A stretch of 64,000 bases of DNA, from the NCBI GenBank assembly GCA_947500525.1, contig CANMSH010000004.1, forward strand, positions 252,783-316,782, written 5' to 3'. Each line of letters starts with the position of its first letter. The stretch's first letter is position 1. The notes under the pieces are model-generated. The model searched no databases, had not been told where the DNA came from, and saw nothing but the letters and a program-made list of their open reading frames with translations. The DNA comes from an uncultured Flavobacteriaceae bacterium. Lineage in GTDB: Bacteria > Bacteroidota > Bacteroidia > Flavobacteriales > Flavobacteriaceae. Below are positions 51,849 through 62,400 of this stretch, in pieces. Both the position numbers and the translations under genes were made by a program.

Positions 51849-52739
51849 TTAATTTTTATAGCTGTCTAATATTTTTGTACTTACCCAATAAATATCTTGG
51901 TTACTGGTGTAAAATAGATAGTTACCATCAGAAGAAACAAAAGGACATAATTCATGACCTTTCGTATTTATCCGATCACCCATATTTACAGATGTAGACC
52001 AAGTACCATCAGCTTTTTTAAAACTAATATATAAATCACCTTGACCAAAACCTTCTTTTCGTTTACTGCAAAAAATAATATATTTTTCATCTGGATCTAT
52101 GAAAACATCTGCTTCATAAGCGGCAGTATTGATTGCATTACTTAGCTGAATTGCTTCTTGAAACCTTCCATTAATGTCTTTGGATGTGTATATATTAAAG
52201 TTGTTTTCTTTTTTATTGGATGAAAAATACATGGTACCATCTTTGGTAAAAGATATATAATATTCACTGCTTTCAGAATTAATGTTTGTTCCGGCATTTA
52301 TGGGTTCTGACCATCCATTTGCAGTCCTATTAACATACCAAATGTCATAATCATCTTTTTTATCATGTCCTACCAACGTTTTTTGAGATATAAAGTACAA
52401 TCTTTGTTCATCTGGCGATAAGAAAGGATCATTGAAGCCATAGTTGTTATGAGATAAAATCGTTTGAGGTGAGCTCCATTTATTTCCTTGCAATTTCGAA
52501 TATCTAATCTCTTCTTTTCCATTTACGTTTACCCCATAAAAGAACTCAGTTGCATTTTTGTTAAAGACTGACCCAAACTCATATTCACCCTTTTTAGAAA
52601 TTAAGTTAGGGGCAAAAATTTCTGGAGTAGTTGATGGTAGTTTTTGCTTTAGATATTTGTCTTTTGTATTTGCTTTCGTTTGTCCAAACGAACTTATTCC
52701 AACAAATAAGCAGAGTAATAGTATGTTGCTGTATTTCAT
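51849..52739 (-). CDS. PD40-repeat (TolB-like) exported protein
   Basis: 296 residues, signal peptide (LLLCLFVGISSFGQT). Five or more PD40 blades: NDPFLSPDEQRLYFISQKT, EYYISFTKDGTMYFSSNKK, DVFIDPDEKYIIFCSKRK and PFVSSDGNYLFYTSNQD. It lacks the OmpA-like C-terminal domain often found with this propeller in Bacteroidota. Function unknown; a binding propeller in the periplasm. Confidence 0.78.
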   Translation of the reverse strand: MKYSNILLLCLFVGISSFGQTKANTKDKYLKQKLPSTTPEIFAPNLISKKGEYEFGSVFNKNATEFFYGVNVNGKEEIRYSKLQGNKWSSPQTILSHNNYGFNDPFLSPDEQRLYFISQKTLVGHDKKDDYDIWYVNRTANGWSEPINAGTNINSESSEYYISFTKDGTMYFSSNKKENNFNIYTSKDINGRFQEAIQLSNAINTAAYEADVFIDPDEKYIIFCSKRKEGFGQGDLYISFKKADGTWSTSVNMGDRINTKGHELCPFVSSDGNYLFYTSNQDIYWVSTKILDSYKN

Positions 52740-52913
52740 TGATTTTGATTTTTTAATTTAGAAAGTTTCGATACAAAATTGTAGTAAACTCAGTCTAAAG
52801 ACCAAAATAATCATAAGAAGTTACAAGTTCCTATATATTTTGCGATTTTTTGATCTAAAACGAGAGTAAAAGCATTGAAATAAAGTATATTTAATGACTA
52901 TAAATCAAATGAT

Positions 52914-53507
52914 ATGAAAACGACTACGTTACTTTTTATTTTTTTTATTTCTCTAACAGTAAGTGCACAAGAGGAAATAAAAGAGGCACTCCCTTATTAT
53001 GAAATGCCGCAGGTTTCTGAAAAATATACGGCTGGTTCAACCGCCGCTAGAATGATAGATGGTCTAGGCTTTCGATATTACTGGGCAACTAACGGTCTGA
53101 AAGATAAAGATCTGAGTTATGAACCTGGAAACCGAGTGAGAAGTAGTGCACAGATTATAGATCATATCTATGATTTGTCTAAAGTTATCGTTAACGCGGC
53201 TACCAAAACAGTGAATGATAGAACGGTTGCGGTAAAAGAGGAACTTTCTTTTGAAGAAAAGAGAGGTCAAACGCTAAGAAACTTTGAAAAAGCGAGTAAA
53301 ATTATTGGTAAGAGTGCCGATCTATCTGAATTTACAATTGTGTTTAAAAGTGAAAAAGGTACAAATACATATCCTTTTTGGAATAATATAAATGGACCAA
53401 TTGCCGATGCCATTTGGCATTCTGGACAAGTTGCTTTGTTGCGACGTGCATCTGGTAATCCGTTTAACGGTAAAGCTAATGTCTTTACTGGTAGAGTAAG
53501 TAATTAA
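52914..53507 (+). CDS. Exported DinB-like protein
   Basis: 197 residues with a signal peptide (LLFIFFISLTVSAQE). The four-helix DinB pattern is present, with DHIYDLS and IWHSGQVALLRRASGNP giving two of the usual metal-ligand histidines. DinB/YfiT-type proteins are metal-dependent thiol transferases or of unknown role; the signal peptide is unusual but seen in flavobacteria. It lies 65 bases upstream of the YCII gene. Confidence 0.72.
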   Translation: MKTTTLLFIFFISLTVSAQEEIKEALPYYEMPQVSEKYTAGSTAARMIDGLGFRYYWATNGLKDKDLSYEPGNRVRSSAQIIDHIYDLSKVIVNAATKTVNDRTVAVKEELSFEEKRGQTLRNFEKASKIIGKSADLSEFTIVFKSEKGTNTYPFWNNINGPIADAIWHSGQVALLRRASGNPFNGKANVFTGRVSN

Positions 53508-53572
53508 TTTTTAGAAAGTGTCCAAAATAGAGCAACTCAATTGTTGTATTTGTAAATCTTAAATATAAAGCA

Positions 53573-53920
53573 ATGAAAAAATTTATTCTACTATTACATG
53601 ATGATTTAGAAAAAGAGAGAGGTTATTCACCAGATGAAATGCAGCAACTAATCCAAGCCCACATGGGATGGGTTGAAGAGTTGAGTAAAAAAGGTAGTTT
53701 CCTTGGAGGAGATGGATTGGTCCCTGATGGAAAATTGATTTCAGGGAAGGAAAGTCTTGTAAAAGATGGTCCTTATATTGAGTCAAAAGAAATAATTGGT
53801 GGTTATTATTTGTTACAAGCAAATAGTCTCGAAGAAGTAACAGAAATTGCCAAAGGATGTCCATGTCATCTTTGGGGAGGCATTACAGAGATACGACCTA
53901 TCATGGATTATGAATCCTAA
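53573..53920 (+). CDS. YCII-related (DGPF) protein
   Basis: 115 residues: the ferredoxin-like YCII fold with LLHDDLEKERGYSPDEMQQL and the DGPYIESKEIIGGYYLLQANS motif (the DGPF signature). No certain activity. The gene overlaps the sigma factor start by 11 bases; DGPF proteins with an ECF42-type sigma factor are a known conserved pairing, so it is part of that regulatory unit. Confidence 0.85.
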   Translation: MKKFILLLHDDLEKERGYSPDEMQQLIQAHMGWVEELSKKGSFLGGDGLVPDGKLISGKESLVKDGPYIESKEIIGGYYLLQANSLEEVTEIAKGCPCHLWGGITEIRPIMDYES

Positions 53921-55139
53921 TTCTAAATTTGAAACCAATAATTTTACTGAACACCTCTTTAGAGAATTCTATCAAGAGGTGTTCTCATCTTTAGTTATAA
54001 AATTTGGATCAAAGCATGTTGATTTGATTGAAGATGCAATTCAAGAAACATTCTTTAAAGCGCTTAAATCTTGGAAGTATAATGCATACCCAGAAAAACC
54101 AAAAGGATGGCTATTTACCGTAACTAAAAATTATATTTTAAATCATCTTAAAAAGGATAAAATAAATAGTTCGTTATCTGAATACAATCTGGTAGTAGAG
54201 AATGATGCCGATCCGAATTATGAAGATGCTCAGCTACAAATGGTATTAGCTTGTTCTCAACTTGAAATAAAAGAGCAATCAAAATTAATTTTTACTTTAA
54301 AACATATTTGTGGTTTTGGCATTACCGAAATTGCCAATAGCTTATTACTGACCGAAGCAAACGTCTATAAAAATTTGCAACGGGCAAAACAAAAGTTACA
54401 ATTGGTGCCAAAAAAACACTTTGAAGTAGAAGGCAAACGTTCGTTTTCTGAAGGTGATATTCGATATATCGAAACTATTATTTATTGTATGTTTAATGAA
54501 GGGTATGATTCGGTAAATACTAACATAAACGAAGCCATTCATAAAGAAATTTGCTTTGAGGCGGTGCGACTCGCTCATCTATTAGAAAAGCATAGTAAAG
54601 CAGAAAGTACTCAGCATATCTTGGCCTTGTGTTATTTTCATATGGCACGTTTTAGTTCTCGAATAGATACCTATGGAGAATTTGTTTCTCTGCGAAATCA
54701 AGATAGGTCTCAGTGGGATGAAAAATTAGTAAAAATTGGCTTTAAATATCTAGTAAAACCAAGTATTTTAAATCGTTATTATATAGAAGCCTTAATTGCA
54801 TCTTTTCATCTAAAGGCAACCAGATTTTCTAGTACAAATTGGAAGGAAATTTTAAAGTTATATGATCTTTTGTTGGAAATTGACGAAACGCCAATCATTC
54901 GATTAAACAGAGCCATTTGTATGTTTGAATTGCATATGAATGATATCGCCTTAAAAGAATTAGAATCTATTAAGCCATTACTAGAAGATAACTATCTGTA
55001 TTTTTCGGTAAGCATGGCCGAATACCTTGAAGATAAAGATGTAGAATTATCTAAGTTTTGGTATCAGAAATCTTTAGAAAAAACCAAACAAGATTTTCGG
55101 AGAAAAATAATCTTGACTAAATTAGAGCAACTTTTATAA
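53910..55139 (+). CDS. ECF42-type sigma factor with C-terminal extension
   Basis: 409 residues. Sigma region 2 (FREFYQEVFSSLVIKFGSKHVDLIEDAIQETFFKALKSW) and region 4 (FGITEIANSLLLTEANVYKNLQRAKQKL) are followed by about 210 residues of helical DUF6596/TPR-like domain, including LRNQDRSQWDEKLV, typical of the group. There is no anti-sigma gene; in ECF42 proteins the extension is held to regulate activity. The start MNPNSK is within the YCII gene. Its promoter target is unknown. Confidence 0.85.
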   Translation: MNPNSKFETNNFTEHLFREFYQEVFSSLVIKFGSKHVDLIEDAIQETFFKALKSWKYNAYPEKPKGWLFTVTKNYILNHLKKDKINSSLSEYNLVVENDADPNYEDAQLQMVLACSQLEIKEQSKLIFTLKHICGFGITEIANSLLLTEANVYKNLQRAKQKLQLVPKKHFEVEGKRSFSEGDIRYIETIIYCMFNEGYDSVNTNINEAIHKEICFEAVRLAHLLEKHSKAESTQHILALCYFHMARFSSRIDTYGEFVSLRNQDRSQWDEKLVKIGFKYLVKPSILNRYYIEALIASFHLKATRFSSTNWKEILKLYDLLLEIDETPIIRLNRAICMFELHMNDIALKELESIKPLLEDNYLYFSVSMAEYLEDKDVELSKFWYQKSLEKTKQDFRRKIILTKLEQLL

Positions 55140-55155
55140 ATCTAAACAAGTCAAT

Positions 55156-55647
55156 ATGGAAACTATAAACTGGTCAACATTCAATAAGAGAATTCATGTG
55201 CGGGCTTCTCTGGAGAAACTTTTCAACGCATGGACAACACAAAGCAACTTAGAAAAATGGTTTTTGAAGAGTGCACAATTTTACACAAAGGAAGGTAACT
55301 TAAAAGACGAAAAAACTATGATTGAACCTGGTGATACGTATAGTTGGAAATGGCATGGTAGTGATTTTACTGGAGAAGGAGAGATACTAAAACACAATGG
55401 TAAGAATTATTTGGAATTCACGTTTTTAGGATGTGTCGTAAGTGTAGAGATAAAAAGTGAAGAAGGCGAAAATGTTGTTGAAATTATCCAGAAAGAAATC
55501 CCCTTAGATGAAGAATCTAAAATGAACCTTTATGTTGGATGCTCAAGAGGTTGGACGTTCTATGCCACAAATTTAAAATCGATTCTAGAGGGAGGAATCG
55601 ATCTAAGAAACAGGAATGAAAAATTAGTGAATGTTATTAATACATAG
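55156..55647 (+). CDS. SRPBCC/AHSA1-like protein
   Basis: 163 residues with an activator-of-Hsp90-ATPase-like helix-grip fold: RIHVRASLEKLFNAWTTQSNLEKWFL at the start and CSRGWTFYATNLKSILEGGIDLR at the end. It begins 16 bases after the sigma gene and AHSA1-like genes recur with ECF42, so it is probably part of that unit. Ligand unknown. Confidence 0.8.
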   Translation: METINWSTFNKRIHVRASLEKLFNAWTTQSNLEKWFLKSAQFYTKEGNLKDEKTMIEPGDTYSWKWHGSDFTGEGEILKHNGKNYLEFTFLGCVVSVEIKSEEGENVVEIIQKEIPLDEESKMNLYVGCSRGWTFYATNLKSILEGGIDLRNRNEKLVNVINT

Positions 55648-55660
55648 TAACATCTTAAAT

Positions 55661-56203
55661 TTATACCGAAGTGTCATATGCTTCTCTGAGCCAAGATATG
55701 ACATCAGTAGTAACATCTTCAACCGATGTTAATTGTACTCTATGTGTGCACATAGTACCAAACGGACCAGAATGTTCTAATCGACCACCTGCAAGTTTTC
55801 CCTTTATTTTTAAACCAAGATCAATTCTCGTTTTAGTGGCTGGTTTTATCAAGGCAAATTGTCGTTTACGAATAATGCTAACACTTCCCTTTGTAGGAGT
55901 ATTGGTAATATCGGTACCGAACTTCTCAATTTCTGAGATTAACTTTTCGTAAATTGGTTTTAAATTCTCTTTTCCTTTGTATTGATTTACAAGTAAATCA
56001 TCGGGACCGCTTTGGTCATTTTTAGAAAGTGTCACAATGGTATTGGCAAAACCATGGGTAACACCATGTTCAACTTTTAGAAATTTAACAGCTTGCCCAT
56101 GTTTTTCAAATCCTTTAGCCTTCAAAATAGCGCCCCATTCCGCTAAAGATTTGCCTGTTTTTGAGGGCATATTATCGATCATTGTTTGTAAAGCTTTGTC
56201 CAT
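55661..56203 (-). CDS. DUF4287-DUF5655 protein
   Basis: 180 residues: N-terminal DUF4287 (GKSLAEWGAILKAKGFEKHGQAVKFLKVEHGVTHGFANTIV) and a C-terminal DUF5655 region (IYEKLISEIEKFG, KGSVSIIRKRQFALIKPATK). Soluble and cytoplasmic; function unknown. It converges on the SRPBCC gene with only 13 bases between stops, and its start follows the stop of the neighbouring exported SRPBCC gene closely on the other side. Confidence 0.75.
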   Translation of the reverse strand: MDKALQTMIDNMPSKTGKSLAEWGAILKAKGFEKHGQAVKFLKVEHGVTHGFANTIVTLSKNDQSGPDDLLVNQYKGKENLKPIYEKLISEIEKFGTDITNTPTKGSVSIIRKRQFALIKPATKTRIDLGLKIKGKLAGGRLEHSGPFGTMCTHRVQLTSVEDVTTDVISWLREAYDTSV

Positions 56204-56205
56204 AA

Positions 56206-56790
56206 TTAATAATTTACACTTGGTTTTCCTGTTTCTAAATAAGAGATTAAATTTACATAACTCATCGTATTTCCTTTGATAAAAAAGCCCATCAAAGATT
56301 TATATTTTTCTGTATTCTTATAACCAATTCCATAGGAAGTCACCTTCGTAGCATTTGGTCTTATGCTTTCAAAATAAACTAAATTATATAAATCCTTCTC
56401 ATCGATCTTCATAAAGGCCGGAAAATTCTTTGTCAATTCTGCTTGAAGGGTGATTAATTTTTTTGGCACATAATTTTTTACATGCAATACAATAGTTGTG
56501 CTATCTCCGATTTTTCCGTTTCTATTATAGTTGGTGCGAATTAACCCGCCATTTTTTAGATTTACTTCTGCTTTTGCAGTTGCCCAACTTTCCCAACCTT
56601 TTTTTGTGGTGTAAGCGTTCCAAACAGAATCAATAGATACGTTAACTATAAATTCTTGAATTAACACCAATTCACCCTGACTTGTCGAGTCTATTTTTGA
56701 AGTTATTCTGTCGCTTAATGATTGGTTAGGTTGACCATAGACTGCAAGAATAAAGAAAACAAAGAAAATAATAGAAAGGTTGATTTTCAT
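56206..56790 (-). CDS. Exported SRPBCC-like protein
   Basis: 194 residues with a signal peptide (IIFFVFFILAVYGQP). The START-like pattern is seen in IQEFIVNVSIDSVWNAYTTKKGWESWATAKAEVNL. The C-terminal helix (YKSLMGFFIKGNTMSYVNL) completes the fold. It would bind a hydrophobic ligand in the periplasm. It lies 2 bases upstream of the DUF4287 gene, implying co-transcription. Confidence 0.7.
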   Translation of the reverse strand: MKINLSIIFFVFFILAVYGQPNQSLSDRITSKIDSTSQGELVLIQEFIVNVSIDSVWNAYTTKKGWESWATAKAEVNLKNGGLIRTNYNRNGKIGDSTTIVLHVKNYVPKKLITLQAELTKNFPAFMKIDEKDLYNLVYFESIRPNATKVTSYGIGYKNTEKYKSLMGFFIKGNTMSYVNLISYLETGKPSVNY

Positions 56791-56855
56791 AATTTAAAAT
56801 TTATACTGCAATAGTACAAAAAGGGACGAACGAATGATAGAAGAAAATTAACCTC

Positions 56856-57674
56856 TTAGTCTAAAGGGAAGAAATTAGGTTCATCTTTATTGAATTCGTT
56901 ATTTATAAATTCTTGGGGATTGAAACCAGAGAATTCTTTGAATTCTTTAATAAAATGAGATTGATCGGCATACCCACAAGAATAGGCAATTTGAGACCAT
57001 TCAATAGTATGTTTACCTTGTATTTGCTGAAGTATTTCATTAAATCGAAAAATCCGCTGAAAATTCTTTGGAGTAAGTCCAAAGTATTTTTTGAATTGAT
57101 TGATGAGGTGTTTTTGAGTTTTGGAATATAATGATATGATTTTTTGATATTCGTTAATCCCATGAATAGAAATTTCACCAAATATAGCTAACAATTCTTT
57201 GTCAGGATACTTCTTTTCGTGTCGTAGGTTTAACCAATTTTCTACGACTTTAAACTTATCATTTGAGGATGAATTTTGTAATAGACTATTGTGGAGGTCG
57301 AGAATTTCATTTCCAAGAATTTTTTCGGCATTAATTACAAGATTATTTAGTGTATGTATGGGTATATGTAGAAAAGGGTAGGCTCCTGTGGGTTTGAACT
57401 GAATGACTAACATTTCTGAATTTTGAGGTGCCGAAATGGATAAATAATTTTTATGAATTCCTGAAATCCACACTTTAGAGAACGTTCCGTTCGGGGTCAA
57501 ACTTTCGTTATCGTAGGTATGTCTTTCAATACCATCTAATTCAAATAAGATATAAAGATGTCCAGTTGGCACTACACGCTCGATAGAATGGTCGGGCATA
57601 AATCCTTTATAATGAAATATTGATTCAATAAATTCATTTAAGGGTGATGCTAAAGTATGCGTTTCAAAAACCAT
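56856..57674 (-). CDS. AraC-family transcriptional regulator
   Basis: 272 residues: an N-terminal ligand-type domain (GFMPDHSIERVVPTGHLYILFELDG) and a C-terminal double HTH (KYFGLTPKNFQRIFRFNEIL, QIAYSCGYADQSHFIKEFKEFSGFNPQEF). The start overlaps the stop of the upstream membrane gene by one base (TGATG). Its target may be this unit; the inducer is unknown. Confidence 0.88.
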   Translation of the reverse strand: MVFETHTLASPLNEFIESIFHYKGFMPDHSIERVVPTGHLYILFELDGIERHTYDNESLTPNGTFSKVWISGIHKNYLSISAPQNSEMLVIQFKPTGAYPFLHIPIHTLNNLVINAEKILGNEILDLHNSLLQNSSSNDKFKVVENWLNLRHEKKYPDKELLAIFGEISIHGINEYQKIISLYSKTQKHLINQFKKYFGLTPKNFQRIFRFNEILQQIQGKHTIEWSQIAYSCGYADQSHFIKEFKEFSGFNPQEFINNEFNKDEPNFFPLD

Positions 57675-58690
57675 CAGTTCATTCGATTGGTAAGTTGCTT
57701 ATAAAAAGTCTGTTTATCATCAATACATAACGCAATTTTTTGAAATTCCTTTCGAGTTCCATAAACACCTAAAAGAGTATAGGGTTTTTCTAAGGTAAGT
57801 ACTATATTATGACCTTCAGAATCTCCCAATAATGCCAAGTATACACTCATTGGCTCTTCTTTATCAAAACTTGTAGTCGTCATTTCTACAGATTTGATAT
57901 CCTCAATTTTAATATCAACCTCTGTCATAATTCCATATCTGAGATTTAAAAATTTGGATCCGATAACTAGAGGTCTTTTGCTCAGCGATTTTAAGAAACC
58001 AAAGACTTGAAAGGCAGAATAAATACTTATTGAAGTTAATATCCAAGCAGCCATCGAGCTCCAATTAGTAAGAAGTAAGTGAAGGGCAACGGTTTCAATT
58101 ATAATTAAGAAAAGAACAGCTACAAAAAGCACCTGACTTCCTGTGTTTTTATGGTATGTAAATTCATTTTCTCTAAGTTTTAGCTTTTTCCAATGTATAA
58201 ATCCATAGTAGAAAGATAAAATTTCAAGAGACAAAAAACTGGCAATTTTAGTTGGGAATATATCTTTACAGGTTTCACGAACAACGATTACTATGTCTAA
58301 TACCTGTTCTTTTTTCTTGTTGTAAAGTTTAATCGCTTTTCGAATATTAAAAACGATCAATAGAAATACAGCAAATTCAACAAGAGGTAAAATCCAATTT
58401 TTAATAGTAGTGAGTAATCCTTGTTGTTCTTTCGGAATTACAAAAGATGCCAAAACAATGCCCAAAATAAAGAAAGGAACGACTGTTTTTTTATTGATAT
58501 TACTTTTTCTAATCAGAAAAAAATAAATAATAGGTACCGTAAATACAAAATCTAAGGTCGTTGCAATGGATAATTCGGAAACGTTACGATAGAACGCTTC
58601 AGAATTAGTCAATAAAATTAAAGAGACTAGTAACAGCAAGGGAACTCCTAATATAAGGAGCCAATTATTTTGAGTTTTTGTCAAATTCAT
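57674..58690 (-). CDS. Polytopic membrane protein with PH-like C-terminus
   Basis: 338 residues. Six or seven membrane segments (WLLILGVPLLLLVSLILL, VFTVPIIYFFLI, FFILGIVLASFVI, WILPLVEFAVFLLIVFNI and others) are followed by a C-terminal beta-rich domain (GIMTEVDIKIEDIKSVEMTTT) of PH-like type. Family not recognised. It is coupled to the AraC gene, which may respond to or control it. Confidence 0.6.
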   Translation of the reverse strand: MNLTKTQNNWLLILGVPLLLLVSLILLTNSEAFYRNVSELSIATTLDFVFTVPIIYFFLIRKSNINKKTVVPFFILGIVLASFVIPKEQQGLLTTIKNWILPLVEFAVFLLIVFNIRKAIKLYNKKKEQVLDIVIVVRETCKDIFPTKIASFLSLEILSFYYGFIHWKKLKLRENEFTYHKNTGSQVLFVAVLFLIIIETVALHLLLTNWSSMAAWILTSISIYSAFQVFGFLKSLSKRPLVIGSKFLNLRYGIMTEVDIKIEDIKSVEMTTTSFDKEEPMSVYLALLGDSEGHNIVLTLEKPYTLLGVYGTRKEFQKIALCIDDKQTFYKQLTNRMN

Positions 58691-58777
58691 ACGATATGTT
58701 TATCAATTCTTTACTACTGTATTAGTCTTAAATAAAGGACTATTGTTACCAATTTAGACCTTTAAATTTAACATTTT

Positions 58778-59371
58778 TTAGTAGCTATTTTGCTTATTCA
58801 CTAGCTCTTTTTTTACATCGGGCCATTCTTCTTGAGTGATTGAATAAATCACCGAATCGCGTAAACTTCCATCAGCACTAATACGATGGTTTCTTAAAAT
58901 ACCGTCTTGCTTAGCTCCTAAACGCTGAATTGCATTTTTAGAAGCTTCATTATGAATATGTGTTCGAAATTCAACAGCAATACAATTTAAAACTTCGAAA
59001 GCATGTTGTAAGAGTAGGAGTTTACATTCGGTATTAACCCCCGTTCGCTGGTATGATTTAGAATACCAAGTATAACCAATTTCTAAACGCCTATGTTCGG
59101 GTGTTGCATTACAGTATCTAGTAGATCCAATAATGGTTTGTGTTTGTCTATCTAGAATAACAAAAGGCAAACTATTTCCTAAAGTCTGTTCTTTTAATGC
59201 AAATTCAATATAGGCATTTACAGTATTCTTAGAAGGAACAGAAGTGACTTTCAAGTTCCATAATTCACCATCGCTAGCCGCCATTACCATGTCATTTGCA
59301 TGATTTTCGCGTAGCGGAATTAATTTGACCTTTTCACCAATTAATTCTATTTCGGTCAACCAATTATTCAT
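58778..59371 (-). CDS. GNAT-family N-acetyltransferase (RimJ/RimL-like)
   Basis: 197 residues: the GNAT fold with the RimJ-type motif RRLEIGYTWYSKSYQRTGVNTECKLLLLQHAF (acetyl-CoA loop) and the EASKNAIQRLGAKQDG segment. It probably acetylates the N-terminus of a ribosomal or other protein, or a small amine. Single gene; no informative neighbour. Confidence 0.85.
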   Translation of the reverse strand: MNNWLTEIELIGEKVKLIPLRENHANDMVMAASDGELWNLKVTSVPSKNTVNAYIEFALKEQTLGNSLPFVILDRQTQTIIGSTRYCNATPEHRRLEIGYTWYSKSYQRTGVNTECKLLLLQHAFEVLNCIAVEFRTHIHNEASKNAIQRLGAKQDGILRNHRISADGSLRDSVIYSITQEEWPDVKKELVNKQNSY

Positions 59372-59406
59372 AAGTCTAATAACATTTTGTTTTAAACTAT
59401 ACGTTT

Positions 59407-62400
59407 TTATTCATGTCCTAGGATACATCCGCAACCAGGAGTCGTAAAACTCTGAGCATCTTCGTGCCACTTAAACGACTGATTGTATTTGTTATTTTCC
59501 CAGTAAAACTTGGTTCTTGGTTTCGAATAGTTACCAATTTCATTCATTGTACCAGTATCATACAATCTACCATTAACCATAGTAAGCGATACACTATTGG
59601 TATTTTGAATGTTTTCTAACGGGTTTTTATCTAAAACAATTAAATCAGCAAGTTTACCAACTTTTAGTGATCCTACATCATTACCCATTCCTAGGTATTG
59701 TGCACCATTTAAAGTGGCTGCTCTTAAAGCTTCCATATTTGTCATACCTCCTTGCTGTAACATCCATAGCTCCCAATGTGCACCAAGACCCTGTAACTGA
59801 CCATGAGCACCTAAGTTTACTTTCACACCAACATCGGTCAATGCTTTACATGTTTTCGAGGTTAGAATATGACCATTTTCATATTCTTCCATAGGTACCA
59901 TATTTCGATGTCTAGATCGGGCGTCAATAATTCTTCTAGGGGTATATTTTAATAGTTTCTCATTTTCCCAGATGTTATCTTTTTGATACCAAAAATACTC
60001 ACCGCTCATTCCTGCATAGTTTACAACGAGTGTTGGGGTGTATCCAGTATTGCTATTGCTCCAAAGAGTCGTAACATCTTTATACACTGGAGCAATCGGA
60101 ATATTATGTTCAATTCCGGTATGCCCGTCCATAATCATAGACATATTATGGTAAAATGTAGAGCCACCTTCGGGTACCACGAAGATGCCTTCTTCGCGGG
60201 CTGCTTGCATTACCTGCTGACGTTGCTCACGTCTTGGCTGATTGTAACTTTTCACAGAAAGAGCTCCAAAGGCTTTTGTACGTCGAATAGAAGAACGCGC
60301 ATCGTCTAGACTATTAACAACTGCTTTAAAGTCACCATCTGCGCCATATAAAATAAATCCAGTTGAATATAATCTCGGACCTACCATATCCCCACTTTTT
60401 ATCATTTCAGCAAGTGTAAATACGGTTTCCGAATTCGCAGAAGGGTCGTGTGCGGTAGTTACTCCATATGCAAGGTTTGCGTAAAATTGCCAGTGCTTTT
60501 GAGTTGTTAGTCCTGATCTGAACCCACCAACATGTGCGTGTGCATCAACAATACCGGGCATAATGGTCTTTCCTTTTACATCAATAATTTTAGCATTTTT
60601 AGGAATAGAAATGTCAGCACTATTTCCTAGGGCCTCTATTTTATTTTCATGAATAATGATTGTACCATTTTCAATAACCTTATCACCTTCCATTGTAATG
60701 ATTCTGGCACCAGTAAAGGCAACTTTTCCAGATGGTTTATCTGAAGGAATTTTTAAATTAACTTTGATACCTTTTTCAGTGATAGGAGGGATGCTATCTG
60801 GTGAATCTTTTAAAAAAGTAAAGCGCTTAGAGATGCCATTAGTAAAATATTCATCTCCCAGTGTCCAATGTATTTTTTTACTATCTGAAGACCAATGTAG
60901 ATTGAGTCCTGCATCTTTAGAAATTTGAGAAACAGGTACAATTTTTGTTTTGTTGTCTAGGTCGATCGTTTTTCCTGTTTTTGGCATGGGAGCCACATAG
61001 GCCTTATGAAGATTACTAAATGCAATCCATTTATTATCAGGGCTTGGCACCAATCTATTTGCGTATTTAGATTTTAATAATGTTCTTTCTTGTTGCCCGT
61101 TAAGATCAATACTTTTTAATGATTTAGTAAGACTACCAAAGAACTTACCACCAGTTTGATAATAAATACTTTTACCATCATTACTAAAAACAGGAAACTG
61201 CCCGTTTTTCTCCAGCCATTTTACATTTTTACCATCAGAATTCATGGTGTAAATTCCTGTTTTTTTCGCAAAGGTTCTTCCTTGGTCACCGTTTCCACCT
61301 TCTTTGGTATAGACAATTTGAGTACCTTTATTATTGTACTTTGGCGTTCTATAAATACCTTTTTGAGAAGTTAATTTTACAGGTGTACCACCTTTTATTG
61401 AGGCTTTATAAATAGCACCGAGATTTTCGTCATTCCAAGTAACATAAACAATATGTTTTCCATCAGGAGAAAAACTCGGCTCTGCTTCAAGATCTGTTCC
61501 TTTTGTTAGGCGTTTAGGTTTTCCATTAGGAAGCTTTTTTGTCCAAATAGCACCAAGTGCATTAAAGGCAATAGTTTTTTCGTCTGGAGAGGTTACAGTG
61601 TTTCGAATTACCTTAGAATTAAACTCTTTAGTAAAAACAGGGGTATCGAAGGCGACGGTCTTCGCTATTTTAATAGTTGATTCAGCATTGAACGGAATGT
61701 TCGAAACTTTGAGAGAGTTTATATCTATCTTATGGATTTTTCCACCCGACCAAAACACAATTTCTTTATTGTTTGGCATCCAACTAAAACCTGGATAGAC
61801 TCCAAAAATGGCCCAAGCCTCTTGCTGATCTTTACTTAACTTGTCATATAGGGGCCATTCTTCGCCTGTTTCGAGATCATGAATAAATAAAACACTTTTC
61901 GTTCGTATCCGTTTTACGAAAGCTAATTTCTTACCGTCACGAGATATTTGAGGCCTTGCAGCTCCCCCTGGACCTCCAGTAATTGTTTGTGTTTTTCCCG
62001 TTTCGAAACTGTAGCGTTTTATCACATAGATTTGTTTGTTAGGATCTTTGTTGTATTGAAAAAAACCTCCGGGATATACATCTTCACTATAATAAACATA
62101 CTTTCCATCCATTGAAGTAGAAGGTTCATTTAAATCTTGTTGATCATTTTTTCTTTTGGTGAGTTGCGTTCCAGAACCTCCTGTAACATGATACATCCAT
62201 AGCTCACCAGCTCCAAGCGATCGTTGCGATGTAAAATGTTTTCTCGCAATAATATAATCACCATCTGCTGACCAAACTCCATTGTTTAACAATCTAAATT
62301 TTTCTTTCGTAATTTGTTTTGGATCAGATCCATCAGCATTCATAATCCAGCAGTTATCGCCACCACCGGCGTCACTTGTGAATAGTATTTTGCTACCATC

